Assembly (NCBI GenBank): GCA_964600385.1
Contig: CAZRJC010000006.1
Location: 49,753 to 113,752, forward strand
Length of the DNA: 64,000 bases
DNA from: DMER64 sp964600385
GTDB taxonomy: Bacteria; Bacteroidota; Bacteroidia; Bacteroidales; UBA932
Reading direction: 5' to 3'
The stretch's first letter is position 1, and the number at the start of each line of letters is the position of its first letter. This document shows positions 25,466-34,510 of this stretch, one piece after another. The translations under genes and the position numbers were made by a program. Under the pieces are notes generated by a model. The model had not been told where the DNA came from and did not search any database. It saw nothing but the letters and a program-made list of their open reading frames with translations.

Positions 25466-26301
25466 TATGTAAAATACAGGCATTTATCCTGCTGAAACAA
25501 AGGGCGTTCGCTCACGGCCAGTACAGGGGGGCACTGAGGGACTTTGTGCTCCATATGTCTGATTCTTTCGGTTATGATCCGGACACATTCCGGATTGGCC
25601 CCTTTCCCGATGACTTCCTCTGCGCTTCTGCCGAGTTCAATCAAGTCTTCCAGAATGGAATCAAGAACGGGAAATGGCGGGATGGTGCAACTGCCGGATT
25701 GTTCCGGCTCCGGATCGACTGAAGGTTCTTTTCTGATAGTATGCCAGGGGATTCGTTCTGTGTCCCGGTTGATGAAACCGGCAAGTTCATAAACCCGTGT
25801 CTTGAAAATGTCACCGATAACCATGAGGTCCCCGGCAAGGTCTCCGTACAGTGTGCCGTAGTTCATGGCCAGTTCACTCTTATTGGTCGTGTTAAGGGCA
25901 ACTACATTTTTATTTCCTGCATGATACATCAGAAAAATAGCACGTATCCGGGTCTGTATCTTTTCTTCCTCGCGTACGTTATGATGACTGTGTTCAAATA
26001 TGGGAGAAAGTTCACGCAATATTTTGCTGTAAACAGAATCTATGGGTACGACCCTGTGCTCTATTTCATTCGCTTCGCATATGGCAATTCCGTCTGTAAG
26101 TGAATGAACAGTGGAAAGGGGGCCGGGCATAAGCAACCCGTGTACCTTCTCCTTCCCTAACGCATCGATGGCAAGGCAGGTCACTACAGCAGAGTCAATC
26201 CCGCCGGAGATTCCGACTATGGCGCCGTCCTTTCCGGTTTCCTTTACAAAACGGCCGATGCCGTTGACAAGGCGATGGTATAACTCTTCTGCTGTAAGCA
26301 T
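25465..26301 (-). CDS. nadE: NAD+ synthase
   Basis: Final step of NAD synthesis, amidating deamido-NAD with ATP. The PP-loop GISGGIDSA lies at about residues 29-37, and NYGTLYGDLAGDL and the DPEPEQSG region form the deamido-NAD site. There is no N-terminal glutaminase domain, so the enzyme is either ammonia-dependent or relies on a separate amidase. Start and stop overlap the neighbouring genes by single bases (TAATG with prs upstream and with the small membrane protein downstream). Confidence 0.93.
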   Translation of the reverse strand: MLTAEELYHRLVNGIGRFVKETGKDGAIVGISGGIDSAVVTCLAIDALGKEKVHGLLMPGPLSTVHSLTDGIAICEANEIEHRVVPIDSVYSKILRELSPIFEHSHHNVREEEKIQTRIRAIFLMYHAGNKNVVALNTTNKSELAMNYGTLYGDLAGDLMVIGDIFKTRVYELAGFINRDTERIPWHTIRKEPSVDPEPEQSGSCTIPPFPVLDSILEDLIELGRSAEEVIGKGANPECVRIITERIRHMEHKVPQCPPVLAVSERPLFQQDKCLYFT

Positions 26302-27251
26302 TATAACGTGAATTTACCGCTAATGGACTGATAATTGTAAACTTTTTCAATAATATCGGCAAATTCTCCGGCAATTGAGATCACTTTGATCTTGCTCTTG
26401 TCCACATTGGGGTCGCAACTCAGAGGAATGGTGTCTGTGACAATGACTTCCGAGAGTGCCGAATTTGCTATGGTATTATAAGCCAGACCCGATAAAACGG
26501 GATGAGTGGCAATGGCACGGACACTGCGGGCTCCTTTGGCCATCATCATGTCGGAGGCCTTTGCAATGGTACCTCCCGTGTCAATCATATCGTCAAGAAT
26601 CACAATGTTCCTGTCCTCCACATCGCCTATCGCAGTCATGCTGCCCACTACATTGGCTTTTTCACGTGACTTGTGGCATATGATCAGGGGACATTCCAGC
26701 TTGCGGGAATAGGCATTGGCTCTTTTGGCGCCGCCCATATCGGGTGCGGCAACCGACAGGTTCTCCAGGTTAAGGCTTTTTATATACGGTACGAAAACAG
26801 AGCTGGAATAAACGTGGTCAACGGGGAAATCAAAGAAACCCTGTATCTGGTCTGCATGCAGATCCATTGTCATGACCCGGTCGCAACCAACGGCATGCAG
26901 CAGATCGGCCACCATTTTGGCGCCAATGGATACACGCGGTCTGTCTTTCCGGTCCTGCCTGGCCCATCCGAAATAGGGCATGACGGCTATTACCTTGTAG
27001 GCCGAGGCTCTTTTGGCCGCGTCAATGGTAAGAAGAAGTTCAAACAGGTTGTCAACCGGAGGGAACGTGGACTGAATGATGAATACCGTTGCTCCACGAA
27101 CACTCTCGTCAAATGCAGGTTGAAACTCTCCGTCGCTGAAAACTGTTACGGACGAAAGACCAAGCGGGGTGCCGAGGTGCGAGGCTATTTGCTCCGCCAG
27201 ATAACGGGATCCACGACAGGAAAACACTTTGAATAAGTGAAGATGATCCAT
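26301..27251 (-). CDS. prs: Ribose-phosphate pyrophosphokinase
   Basis: Makes PRPP from ribose-5-phosphate and ATP. The N-terminal FSDGEFQPAFDESVRG and the PRPP loop IVILDDMIDTGGT are diagnostic, with the flexible-loop segment FGWARQDRKDRPRVSI carrying the catalytic residues. The start at 27251 (MDHLHLFKVF) gives 316 residues as in the family. It is the first gene of the prs-nadE-small protein-der operon with TAATG couplings. Confidence 0.96.
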   Translation of the reverse strand: MDHLHLFKVFSCRGSRYLAEQIASHLGTPLGLSSVTVFSDGEFQPAFDESVRGATVFIIQSTFPPVDNLFELLLTIDAAKRASAYKVIAVMPYFGWARQDRKDRPRVSIGAKMVADLLHAVGCDRVMTMDLHADQIQGFFDFPVDHVYSSSVFVPYIKSLNLENLSVAAPDMGGAKRANAYSRKLECPLIICHKSREKANVVGSMTAIGDVEDRNIVILDDMIDTGGTIAKASDMMMAKGARSVRAIATHPVLSGLAYNTIANSALSEVIVTDTIPLSCDPNVDKSKIKVISIAGEFADIIEKVYNYQSISGKFTL

Positions 27252-27273
27252 TGTTTTTTTTTGAAAGATGAGG

Positions 27274-27281
27274 CAAAGATA
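27274..27281 (-). promoter_or_regulatory. Promoter -7 box for prs operon
   Basis: Reads TATCTTTG on the minus strand, 22 nt upstream of the prs ATG at 27251. This supports that start over the one at 27284, which would lie upstream of the box. -33 not clear. Confidence 0.5.
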
Positions 27282-27296
27282 CAAGAAAAAACATAA

Positions 27297-27896
27297 TCAG
27301 GAATTCCCGGCGAGGATGTTGCCGATATAATCCAGCAACTCGCGGCGTCCGAGGGATGTGGTGGAAGATGTTGCAAACGAAGGGGGAAGCTCTTCCCAGT
27401 ATTCCAGTAGCTCCTTTTTTATGGCCTGAATCTTTTTCTCAAGTGCCGTACGTGAAAGTTTATCGGCCTTGGTAAAGATCAGTGCAAAAGGAATGTTCAG
27501 CTCACCCAGCTTCAGAAGGAATTCAAGATCTATTTTTTGTAAGGGATGGCGGCAGTCAAGCAAAACAAACAGCAGCGTCATCTGACGGGAACGGCAAATA
27601 TAGCCGAAGATCATGGCAGAGAGTGCTTCTCTTTGTGTTTTTGAGACTTTGGCAAAACCATAACCCGGAAGGTCCACGACAGTCCACCGGTCATCAATAA
27701 GGAACCGGTTGATCAGCCGGGTTTTTCCGGGGGAAGAAGAAGTATGCGCCAGCCCGTTATTGCTGCATAACATGTTAATAAGCGAAGACTTTCCCACGTT
27801 GGATCGTCCTATGAAGGCAAATTCATGCATGTCATGTTCAGGTAATTGTTCCACAGAGGGAACACTTATCAAAAAAGAAGAGCGGCGTATTTCCAT
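27297..27896 (-). CDS. engB: Ribosome-biogenesis GTP-binding protein EngB/YsxC
   Basis: Small GTPase for 50S assembly. G1 is GRSNVGKSSLINML (about 31-44), the G2 region has SPGKTRLIN, G3 is DLPGYGFAKVS, G4 is TKADKLS and G5 is SSTTSLGR. The length of 199 aa is normal. It is transcribed alone, divergent from xseA. Its promoter box ends 4 nt before the ATG. Confidence 0.96.
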   Translation of the reverse strand: MEIRRSSFLISVPSVEQLPEHDMHEFAFIGRSNVGKSSLINMLCSNNGLAHTSSSPGKTRLINRFLIDDRWTVVDLPGYGFAKVSKTQREALSAMIFGYICRSRQMTLLFVLLDCRHPLQKIDLEFLLKLGELNIPFALIFTKADKLSRTALEKKIQAIKKELLEYWEELPPSFATSSTTSLGRRELLDYIGNILAGNS

Positions 27897-27900
27897 GTGG

Positions 27901-27908
27901 CAAAGTTA
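27901..27908 (-). promoter_or_regulatory. Promoter -7 box for engB
   Basis: Reads TAACTTTG on the minus strand with a 4-nt gap to the engB ATG (leaderless prediction). It is back to back with the xseA promoter 21 bp away. Confidence 0.45.
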
Positions 27909-27929
27909 CTATTTTCCGGCCATTTTCTG

Positions 27930-27937
27930 TATATTTG
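27930..27937 (+). promoter_or_regulatory. Promoter -7 box for xseA-xseB
   Basis: TATATTTG with a 4-nt gap to the ATG at 27942, a leaderless prediction that also selects that start codon over the next ATG at 27951. Confidence 0.5.
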
Positions 27938-27941
27938 TGAT

Positions 27942-29120
27942 ATGCACAAAATGGATCTTCTTGAACTGCAGGAACGTTTGCAAAATGCTGTTTCCGAGGC
28001 TTTCCCCGAATACTGCTGGGTGCGGGCAGAAATAAACCAGCTGTCTGTGCGGAACGGTCACTGTTATATGGAACTGGTACAAAAAGATCCGGACAGCAGT
28101 AACCTGGTGGCGAAAGCTCAGGCTGTTGTCTGGTCCGGCGTGTTCGTTTTCCTGAAGCCTTTTTTTGAATCATCGACAGGCATGCCGTTCGATGCCGGTT
28201 TGCAGGTCCTCCTGAAAGTGGAGCCACGCATTCACCCGTTGTACGGTCTTAGCCTGAACGTAAGCGATGTGGACCCGTCCTTTACACTTGGAGGGGTGGA
28301 ACTGGAACGAAGAAAAACTTTGGAAAGACTTGAAAAAGAAGGCATCATTGACATGAACCTTCAACTGCCTTTCCCAAGGATTCCCAGACGTCTGGCTGTT
28401 ATTTCGTCCGATAAGGCGGCCGGTTTCCAGGATTTTGTCAATCATTTGTCTCAATCGGGATATGCTTTCGGGGTAAGACTGTTCCAGGCGCTCATGCAGG
28501 GTTCAGGGGCCTCGGCCAGTATCATCGATGCCATGGACAAGGTGGCGGAGGCCGGGACCGGAGGGGAGGGTGGCTTTGACGTGCTCCTGATTCTCAGAGG
28601 AGGCGGCGCAGTAACCGATCTTCATTGCTATGACGATTATTTACTGGCGGCCAACATAGCCCAGTTTCCCATTCCCGTGATCACCGGAATAGGCCATTTC
28701 AGGGATGTGCACATTGCAGACAGGGTGGCTCACATGGCATTGAAAACACCTACTGCGGCTGCCGATTTTCTTATAGATTGCCTGGCTGCCGAAGACCAGG
28801 AACTGGAACAGGCCGGGCGCCGGATTGAAAGAGCCATGCGAAACCGTTTCAATCAGGAGGAAATGTACCTTTCACATGTGTTGAAAGATATAAAGGGAGC
28901 CGTAAGATGGCTTGCAGGACAACACCATCACAGCCTTGATATGCTGGAAGAACGAGTGGTAAGAAACAATCCGCTTACCATGTTGCAAAAAGGATATTCC
29001 ATTACCGTATACCAGGGCAGGGCGGTAAGGGAGGCTTCGGTACTGAAACCCGGTGAGCAGGTAAAGGTGCTGTTGGCCCGGGGAAGTTTCCTGTCTACAG
29101 TAACAGAAACAGAAAAATAA
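27942..29120 (+). CDS. xseA: Exodeoxyribonuclease VII large subunit
   Basis: Catalytic subunit of ExoVII, which degrades single-stranded DNA to oligonucleotides. The N-terminal OB fold has FPEYCWVRAEINQLSVRNGHCYMELVQ-type text. The catalytic domain contains LAVISSDKAAGFQDF, LLILRGGGAVTDLHCYDD and VITGIGHFRDVHIAD, with the conserved G-x-G-H, then a coiled-coil C-terminus. The length of 392 aa is slightly short but normal for the phylum. It is followed 3 bp later by xseB. Confidence 0.95.
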   Translation: MHKMDLLELQERLQNAVSEAFPEYCWVRAEINQLSVRNGHCYMELVQKDPDSSNLVAKAQAVVWSGVFVFLKPFFESSTGMPFDAGLQVLLKVEPRIHPLYGLSLNVSDVDPSFTLGGVELERRKTLERLEKEGIIDMNLQLPFPRIPRRLAVISSDKAAGFQDFVNHLSQSGYAFGVRLFQALMQGSGASASIIDAMDKVAEAGTGGEGGFDVLLILRGGGAVTDLHCYDDYLLAANIAQFPIPVITGIGHFRDVHIADRVAHMALKTPTAAADFLIDCLAAEDQELEQAGRRIERAMRNRFNQEEMYLSHVLKDIKGAVRWLAGQHHHSLDMLEERVVRNNPLTMLQKGYSITVYQGRAVREASVLKPGEQVKVLLARGSFLSTVTETEK

Positions 29121-29123
29121 GAT

Positions 29124-29330
29124 ATGACCCGAAAATCTCCGTTGACTTACGATCAGGCCAGAGCAGAGCTTGACGAACTGGTAAAAGCAGTGGAACAACC
29201 CAATGCCGATTTGGGTGAAATAGCAGGAAAGGTAAAAAGAGCCGTGGAACTGGTTGCTTTTTGCCGTGAATACCTGAAAGGTTTACAGGATGATGCAGAC
29301 AAAATACTTACTCAAAATGATAAAGCGTAA
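29124..29330 (+). CDS. xseB: Exodeoxyribonuclease VII small subunit
   Basis: 68-residue helical partner of XseA. LTYDQARAELDELVKAVEQPNADLGEI and KVKRAVELVAFCREYLK give the typical two-helix hairpin. It lies 3 bp after xseA and overlaps the porin gene by 14 bp. Confidence 0.93.
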   Translation: MTRKSPLTYDQARAELDELVKAVEQPNADLGEIAGKVKRAVELVAFCREYLKGLQDDADKILTQNDKA

Positions 29331-30537
29331 CTGTTTATTTGCCGTTCTGATGCTTTTGTGTCATGCCCTCTCTCCGGCATACGCTCAGGAAAAGATTAAA
29401 ATCGTAAGCCAGGATACCTTGTCGACTACCATGAAGGGTTTGCTGGAAGAATCAACCTCCCGGGTGTTCCATGACCCCGATCCTCCGCGTTTCGTGATGA
29501 TGGACAACAAGGAAAAATTCCTGTTCGGAATGGGAGGCTATGTATCCTGTCTGGCATACTACGACGGAACGGGATTCCTTTCCAGGGACATGATTAATGC
29601 TTCCATTCCCATGAGCCGCTCCACGTTGCGGAATGACCGTTTCAGCATGGATGCCAGCGGTTCCCGTCTTTTCTTCAAGTTGCTGGGAGATACGCGTTTT
29701 GGCAAGGTCCATGCGTACATCGAGGCAGGATTCACCGGTTCAGGCAATGCTTTTTCACTCAAACACGCTTATGTTGAGGTAAGAGGGCTGCTGATAGGAC
29801 AGACATGGAGCAATATCATGGATCTTGAAGCTTCTCCGGCCACTGTGGACGGAGAGGGTCCGTGCGGACTGAACGGGCTCCGTCAGCCCCAGGTCAGGTA
29901 CGAATGGGAATGGACCAACGGCTGGCAAACCAGTGTCTCGCTGGAAGATCCTGACGTCACCATGCTGGAAGTTACCATGCTGGAGGCTTCAGGCGATATT
30001 TCAATCATGGGGCAGCGGTTCCCGGATCTCATTGGTTCTGTCGGGTACAAGGGTAAAAACTGGCACCTTCGTCTGGCCGGAGTGATACGTTTCATGGATA
30101 AACAAAAAGGCTACGGAGGAGCTGTATCGGGCCATTATGACATTACTGAAAAAGACGTTTTCAGGTTCCAGGCCACCTGCGGAGCCGGTATAGGACATTA
30201 CATCCAGGACCTGTCGGGCGTGGGCTACGATGTGTACCTGAAACCCGACAGGAGTTTTGGCCGGGTTGGCGCACTCGGATGGTACGGTGCCTATGAGCAT
30301 CACTGGAGCCCCAATTGTTTTTCAGGTGCGGTCTATTCACAGGTGCATGTAAAGGCTTATGAAAACGCTCCCGACTTCTTCTACCGTACAACCCACTATG
30401 CCGGAATCAATACCTTCTGGCAATTATTCAGATACGGCCAACTCGGAATTGAGGCTCTATACGGCGACCGTGTCAACCTGAACAGGGAAAGGGGATATTC
30501 GTGGCGGCTGAACTGCCTGCTAAGATATAATTTCTAA
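29317..30537 (+). CDS. DcaP-like outer-membrane porin
   Basis: Signal peptide of about 24 residues (LFAVLMLLCHALSPAYAQ) followed by a beta-barrel rich in aromatic strand ends. The segments FSMDASGSRLFFKLLGDTRFG, AFSLKHAYVEVRGLLIGQTWS and LRQPQVRYEW match the DcaP-type trimeric porins, which let small organic acids or oligosaccharides cross the outer membrane. The start at 29317 (MIKRNCLF) overlaps xseB by 14 bp. A duplicated phrase (VTMLE, VTMLE) sits near residue 215. Only 3 bp separate it from the glycogen genes, but a role in glucan uptake is conjecture. Confidence 0.8.
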   Translation: MIKRNCLFAVLMLLCHALSPAYAQEKIKIVSQDTLSTTMKGLLEESTSRVFHDPDPPRFVMMDNKEKFLFGMGGYVSCLAYYDGTGFLSRDMINASIPMSRSTLRNDRFSMDASGSRLFFKLLGDTRFGKVHAYIEAGFTGSGNAFSLKHAYVEVRGLLIGQTWSNIMDLEASPATVDGEGPCGLNGLRQPQVRYEWEWTNGWQTSVSLEDPDVTMLEVTMLEASGDISIMGQRFPDLIGSVGYKGKNWHLRLAGVIRFMDKQKGYGGAVSGHYDITEKDVFRFQATCGAGIGHYIQDLSGVGYDVYLKPDRSFGRVGALGWYGAYEHHWSPNCFSGAVYSQVHVKAYENAPDFFYRTTHYAGINTFWQLFRYGQLGIEALYGDRVNLNRERGYSWRLNCLLRYNF

Positions 30538-30540
30538 ATT

Positions 30541-32523
30541 ATGGAAACAGTTGAAATATGGCAGAAAGACCCTTACCTTAAACCATTCAGACAGGTGTTG
30601 AGGAGGCGTTCGGATCTGCTTGAGTCCAAAGCCCGGTTTATTCAGGGCGCTCATGACAGTCTGTACAGTGCGGTGAACAACCACCTGTATTACGGAGTGC
30701 ATAAAGTGGCGAATGGCTGGATGTGCCGGGAATGGGCCCCCAATGCCTCGGCCATATACCTGATTGGCGAATGCAACGATTGGAAAAAAGTGCCGGAGTT
30801 CCGTTTCCGGCCTGTTGGAGAAGGCAACTGGGAACTGGGACTGCCACCGGACGCTTTGTGCCACGGACAACTCTACAAATGGTATATCGAGTGGCCGGGC
30901 GGTTCGGGTGAAAGACTGCCCGCCTACGTACGCCGTTGCGTACAGGATCCCGAAACCAAGATCTTCAGCGCTCAGGTGTGGGCTCCGCCGGTACCTTACA
31001 GATGGCGGCACAAATCACCTGAGAAAGTGAAAAATCCGCTTATCTACGAAGTGCATATAGGCATGAGTTCGGAAGAACCCGTAGTGGCGGGCTTTGACTC
31101 GTTTCGCCTGAACGTTTTGCCCCGGATCGCCCGCCTCGGGTACAACACTATTCAATTGATGGCTATCCAGGAGCATCCCTATTACGGTTCATTCGGATAC
31201 CAGGTATCCAATTTCTTTGCTGTCAGCTCCCGGTTCGGTACCCCCGACGAGTTGAAGAAACTGGTGGATGCCGCTCACAAATTGGGTATAGCTGTGATCC
31301 TTGACCTGGTCCATTCGCATGCGGTAAAGAACGAGGTGGAGGGACTCAGCCGGTTTGACGGTACGTACAGCCTGTATTTTCATGAAGGGCCCCGGGGCGA
31401 ACACTCTGTCTGGTCGTCGCGCTGCTTCGATTACGGTAAGGATGCCGTGTTGTATTTCCTCCTTTCCAACTGCAAGTACTGGCTTGAAGAATACCGTTTT
31501 GACGGATTCCGCTTTGACGGGGTCACGTCCATGTTGTACTACGATCACGGCATCGGCCGCAATTTTACAGAATACAGTACCTATTTTGACGGTTCGCAGG
31601 ACGAGGATGCAATCACATACCTGGGACTTGCCAACCGTCTGGTCCACGAATGTTGTCCCCATGCCATAACCATTGCAGAGGACGTGAGCGGAATGCCTTC
31701 TCTGGCTTATCCGGCCGAAGGAGGCGGAATAGGATTCGACTTCAGAATGAGCATGGGAGTGGCCGATGAGTGGATCAAGCTCATAAAAAATGTGAAAGAC
31801 GAGCATTGGCACGTTGGTGACATTTTTTATGAATTGACCAACAAAAGGGACGATGAACATACCGTTTCGTACGCCGAGTGTCACGACCAGGCCATGGTGG
31901 GGGACAAGACCATCATGTTCAGGCTGACCGATAAGGACATGTACCATTCCATGAGCAAATCGGCCGAATCGCTTGTCATAGACAGAGGCGTTGCCCTTCA
32001 CAAAATGATCCGTCTTCTTTCAATTTCCACGGCAGGAGACGGATATCTGAATTTCATGGGCAACGAGTTCGGCCATCCTGAATGGATAGATTTTCCCAGG
32101 GAAGGAAACGGCTGGAGCTATCATTATGCCCGCAGGCAATGGTCCCTGGCCGATAACGATCTGTTACGCTACCGGGGACTGGAGCTGTTCGACAGGGATA
32201 TGATCCATCTGGCAAAACAGCATGATATTTTTGCCGGTAGACCCAAGGCGATAGTGCAGGATATCGGGTCCCAGGTCCTCGTTTTTACAAGGGGTCCTCT
32301 GGTGTTTGTGTTTAACCTGAGTCCGGACCGTTCCTACCCCGATTACGGCATAGAAGTGCCGGCAGGCAAATATATCTGCCTGTTGGATTCTGATTGGAAG
32401 CTCTACGGGGGGTTTGAACGTAATAAGCCTGAAACAGAGCATTTTACGGTTAATTGTAAAGAGGTTGACCGGCTTTTCCTGTACTTGCCCTCCAGGACGG
32501 CTATGGTGCTGATTGGAGAATAA
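30541..32523 (+). CDS. glgB: 1,4-alpha-glucan branching enzyme
   Basis: GH13 branching enzyme, 660 aa, of the eukaryote-like type common in Bacteroidota. CBM48 lies at about residues 40-140 (WMCREWAPNASAIYLIGECNDW). The GH13 barrel has region I DLVHSHA, region II FDGFRFDGVTS (nucleophile Asp), region III TIAEDVSGM (acid Glu) and region IV YAECHDQA. GNEFGHPEWIDFPREGNGWSY is typical of branching enzymes. It introduces alpha-1,6 branches into glycogen. It is the first of five glucan genes in one direction. Confidence 0.95.
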   Translation: METVEIWQKDPYLKPFRQVLRRRSDLLESKARFIQGAHDSLYSAVNNHLYYGVHKVANGWMCREWAPNASAIYLIGECNDWKKVPEFRFRPVGEGNWELGLPPDALCHGQLYKWYIEWPGGSGERLPAYVRRCVQDPETKIFSAQVWAPPVPYRWRHKSPEKVKNPLIYEVHIGMSSEEPVVAGFDSFRLNVLPRIARLGYNTIQLMAIQEHPYYGSFGYQVSNFFAVSSRFGTPDELKKLVDAAHKLGIAVILDLVHSHAVKNEVEGLSRFDGTYSLYFHEGPRGEHSVWSSRCFDYGKDAVLYFLLSNCKYWLEEYRFDGFRFDGVTSMLYYDHGIGRNFTEYSTYFDGSQDEDAITYLGLANRLVHECCPHAITIAEDVSGMPSLAYPAEGGGIGFDFRMSMGVADEWIKLIKNVKDEHWHVGDIFYELTNKRDDEHTVSYAECHDQAMVGDKTIMFRLTDKDMYHSMSKSAESLVIDRGVALHKMIRLLSISTAGDGYLNFMGNEFGHPEWIDFPREGNGWSYHYARRQWSLADNDLLRYRGLELFDRDMIHLAKQHDIFAGRPKAIVQDIGSQVLVFTRGPLVFVFNLSPDRSYPDYGIEVPAGKYICLLDSDWKLYGGFERNKPETEHFTVNCKEVDRLFLYLPSRTAMVLIGE

Positions 32524-32563
32524 TTAGTAACTTGCGCGTTTATTGTTATTTAATTGAATATTT

Positions 32564-34510
32564 ATGGCGTATTTGAAGTTTAACAAATATGAATTGGGAA
32601 ACCTTGAGTATTCGCTCAAACGTGAAATACTGGCCACAAACCGTGCAGGCGGGTATCTGAATACTACCATTATCGGATGCAATACCCGAAAATACCACGG
32701 ATTGCTGGTTGTTCCCATTGATTCGCTGGGCGGAGGCAATTACATATTGCTGTCTACCCTCGATGAAACACTCGTTCAACACGACCAGGCTTTCAACCTG
32801 GGTATACACCGTTATCCCGGTATCTATGAACCGAGGGGCCATAAGTATATCATAGACTTTGAACTGGACAAGAACATTACCCTGACATACCGCATAGGAG
32901 GCATGATATTCAGGAAAGAAATCGTATTTGTCCACAACAAAGAGCAGGTGCTGCTGCGCTATACGCTCCTCGATGCACATTCCCCCACAACCCTAAGGCT
33001 CAGGCCTTTCCTGGCTTTCAGGAACGTGCACACCCTTACCCGCGCCAATATGGAGGCGAATACCTTCCATTCGGTGGTCGAAAAAGGTATAGGCTGCCGT
33101 TTGTATGAGGGATTTCCCACGCTTTACATGCAGCTTAATGTCAAAAATGAATTTATAGCGGTCCCGGACTGGTACCGGAATATCGAATATTTGCAGGAGA
33201 AAGAACGCGGATATGACTATCATGAAGATTTGTTTGTCCCCGGCTATTTTGAATGTCCGCTCAAAAAAGGCCAGAGCGTTGTTTTCTCGGCCTCTTTAAA
33301 GGAAATCAATTCCACGGGGCTCCCCAAAGCCTTCAACTCCGAACTCGAAATACGTCCGGAACGCAAATCATATAAGGATTGCCTGAAACTTGCCGCTTCG
33401 CAGTTCATCATCCGTAAGGACAACCGTACCGAGGTGGTAGCCGGTTATCCCTGGTTTGGCCGTTGGGGCCGGGATACGTTCATAGCCCTGCCCGGACTCA
33501 CGCTGGCAGGTTGTTACGATCCGAAAACCTGCAAGGATGTTCTCGACACGATGGTTGCCCAGATGCAAAACGGTCTGTTCCCCAATATGGGAGAAGGCAA
33601 CTCTGCTGCCTTCAATTCGGCCGATGCTCCGCTCTGGTTTTTCTGGACACTGCAGCAATACCTTCAGGCCACAGGCGACCGTGAAGCGTTATGGAACGCA
33701 TACGGCCCTGTCATGAAAAAGGTCCTGAGGGCATACCGGTACGGCACTACAGATATCCGGATGCACGACAACGGGCTTATCTGGGCAGCCGGTGAGGGAA
33801 AGGCCCTGACCTGGATGGATGCCGTGGTTGACGGCATTCCGGTTACAGGAAGAGCAGGATATGCCGTGGAGATATGTGCCCTCTGGTACAATGCGGTGTG
33901 TTTTACCCTTGAACTGGCACGGGAATTCCGGGACGATGAGTTTACAGCGGAATTCGGAGAAATACCGGTACTGATAAAAGAAAACTTCCTGCCTGTTTTC
34001 TGGGTGGACGGACGGGCTCATCTGGCCGATTATGTAGATGCCTCGGGGCAGAATACAGATACAAGGCCCAATCAGTTGTTTGCCTGTTCGCTTCCGTTCA
34101 GCCCCATTTCGGACGAAATAAAGAACCGTATACTGGACGTATGTTGCAGGGAACTTCTTACTACCAGGGGACTTCGTACCCTTTCTCCAAAGAATTCCAT
34201 GTTCGTGGGTCGTTACGAAGGAAATCAGCATATAAGGGACAATGCGTACCATCAGGGAACTGCATGGCCGTGGTTGCTGGGACATTATATTGAAGCACAG
34301 TTCCGCATTCACGGGGCGATGTTTGCCGAATGCGCAAGGGAACTGGTGTATGCCTTTGAAGAAGACATGACTGAACACGGAGTGGGGTCCATACCTGAAG
34401 TATATGACGGAGATCCTCCTCACCGGCCCCACGGGTGTACTTCCCAGGCCTGGAGCGTGGCGGAAATCCTCAGATCGATACAGTTAATAGAAAAATACCA
34501 GGAGCAATGA
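32564..34510 (+). CDS. Amylo-alpha-1,6-glucosidase (glycogen debranching enzyme)
   Basis: Two-domain bacterial debranching protein, 648 aa. The N-terminal GDE_N beta-sandwich runs to about residue 250 (LATNRAGGYLNTTIIGCNTRKYHGLLV) and the C-terminal (alpha/alpha)6 GH133 domain has YPWFGRWGRDTFIALPGLTLA, NMGEGNSAAFNSADAPLWF and AYHQGTAWPWLLGHYIEA. It removes alpha-1,6-linked glucose at branch points. Its TGA overlaps the ATG of the next glycosyltransferase (ATGA at 34507-34510). Confidence 0.94.
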   Translation: MAYLKFNKYELGNLEYSLKREILATNRAGGYLNTTIIGCNTRKYHGLLVVPIDSLGGGNYILLSTLDETLVQHDQAFNLGIHRYPGIYEPRGHKYIIDFELDKNITLTYRIGGMIFRKEIVFVHNKEQVLLRYTLLDAHSPTTLRLRPFLAFRNVHTLTRANMEANTFHSVVEKGIGCRLYEGFPTLYMQLNVKNEFIAVPDWYRNIEYLQEKERGYDYHEDLFVPGYFECPLKKGQSVVFSASLKEINSTGLPKAFNSELEIRPERKSYKDCLKLAASQFIIRKDNRTEVVAGYPWFGRWGRDTFIALPGLTLAGCYDPKTCKDVLDTMVAQMQNGLFPNMGEGNSAAFNSADAPLWFFWTLQQYLQATGDREALWNAYGPVMKKVLRAYRYGTTDIRMHDNGLIWAAGEGKALTWMDAVVDGIPVTGRAGYAVEICALWYNAVCFTLELAREFRDDEFTAEFGEIPVLIKENFLPVFWVDGRAHLADYVDASGQNTDTRPNQLFACSLPFSPISDEIKNRILDVCCRELLTTRGLRTLSPKNSMFVGRYEGNQHIRDNAYHQGTAWPWLLGHYIEAQFRIHGAMFAECARELVYAFEEDMTEHGVGSIPEVYDGDPPHRPHGCTSQAWSVAEILRSIQLIEKYQEQ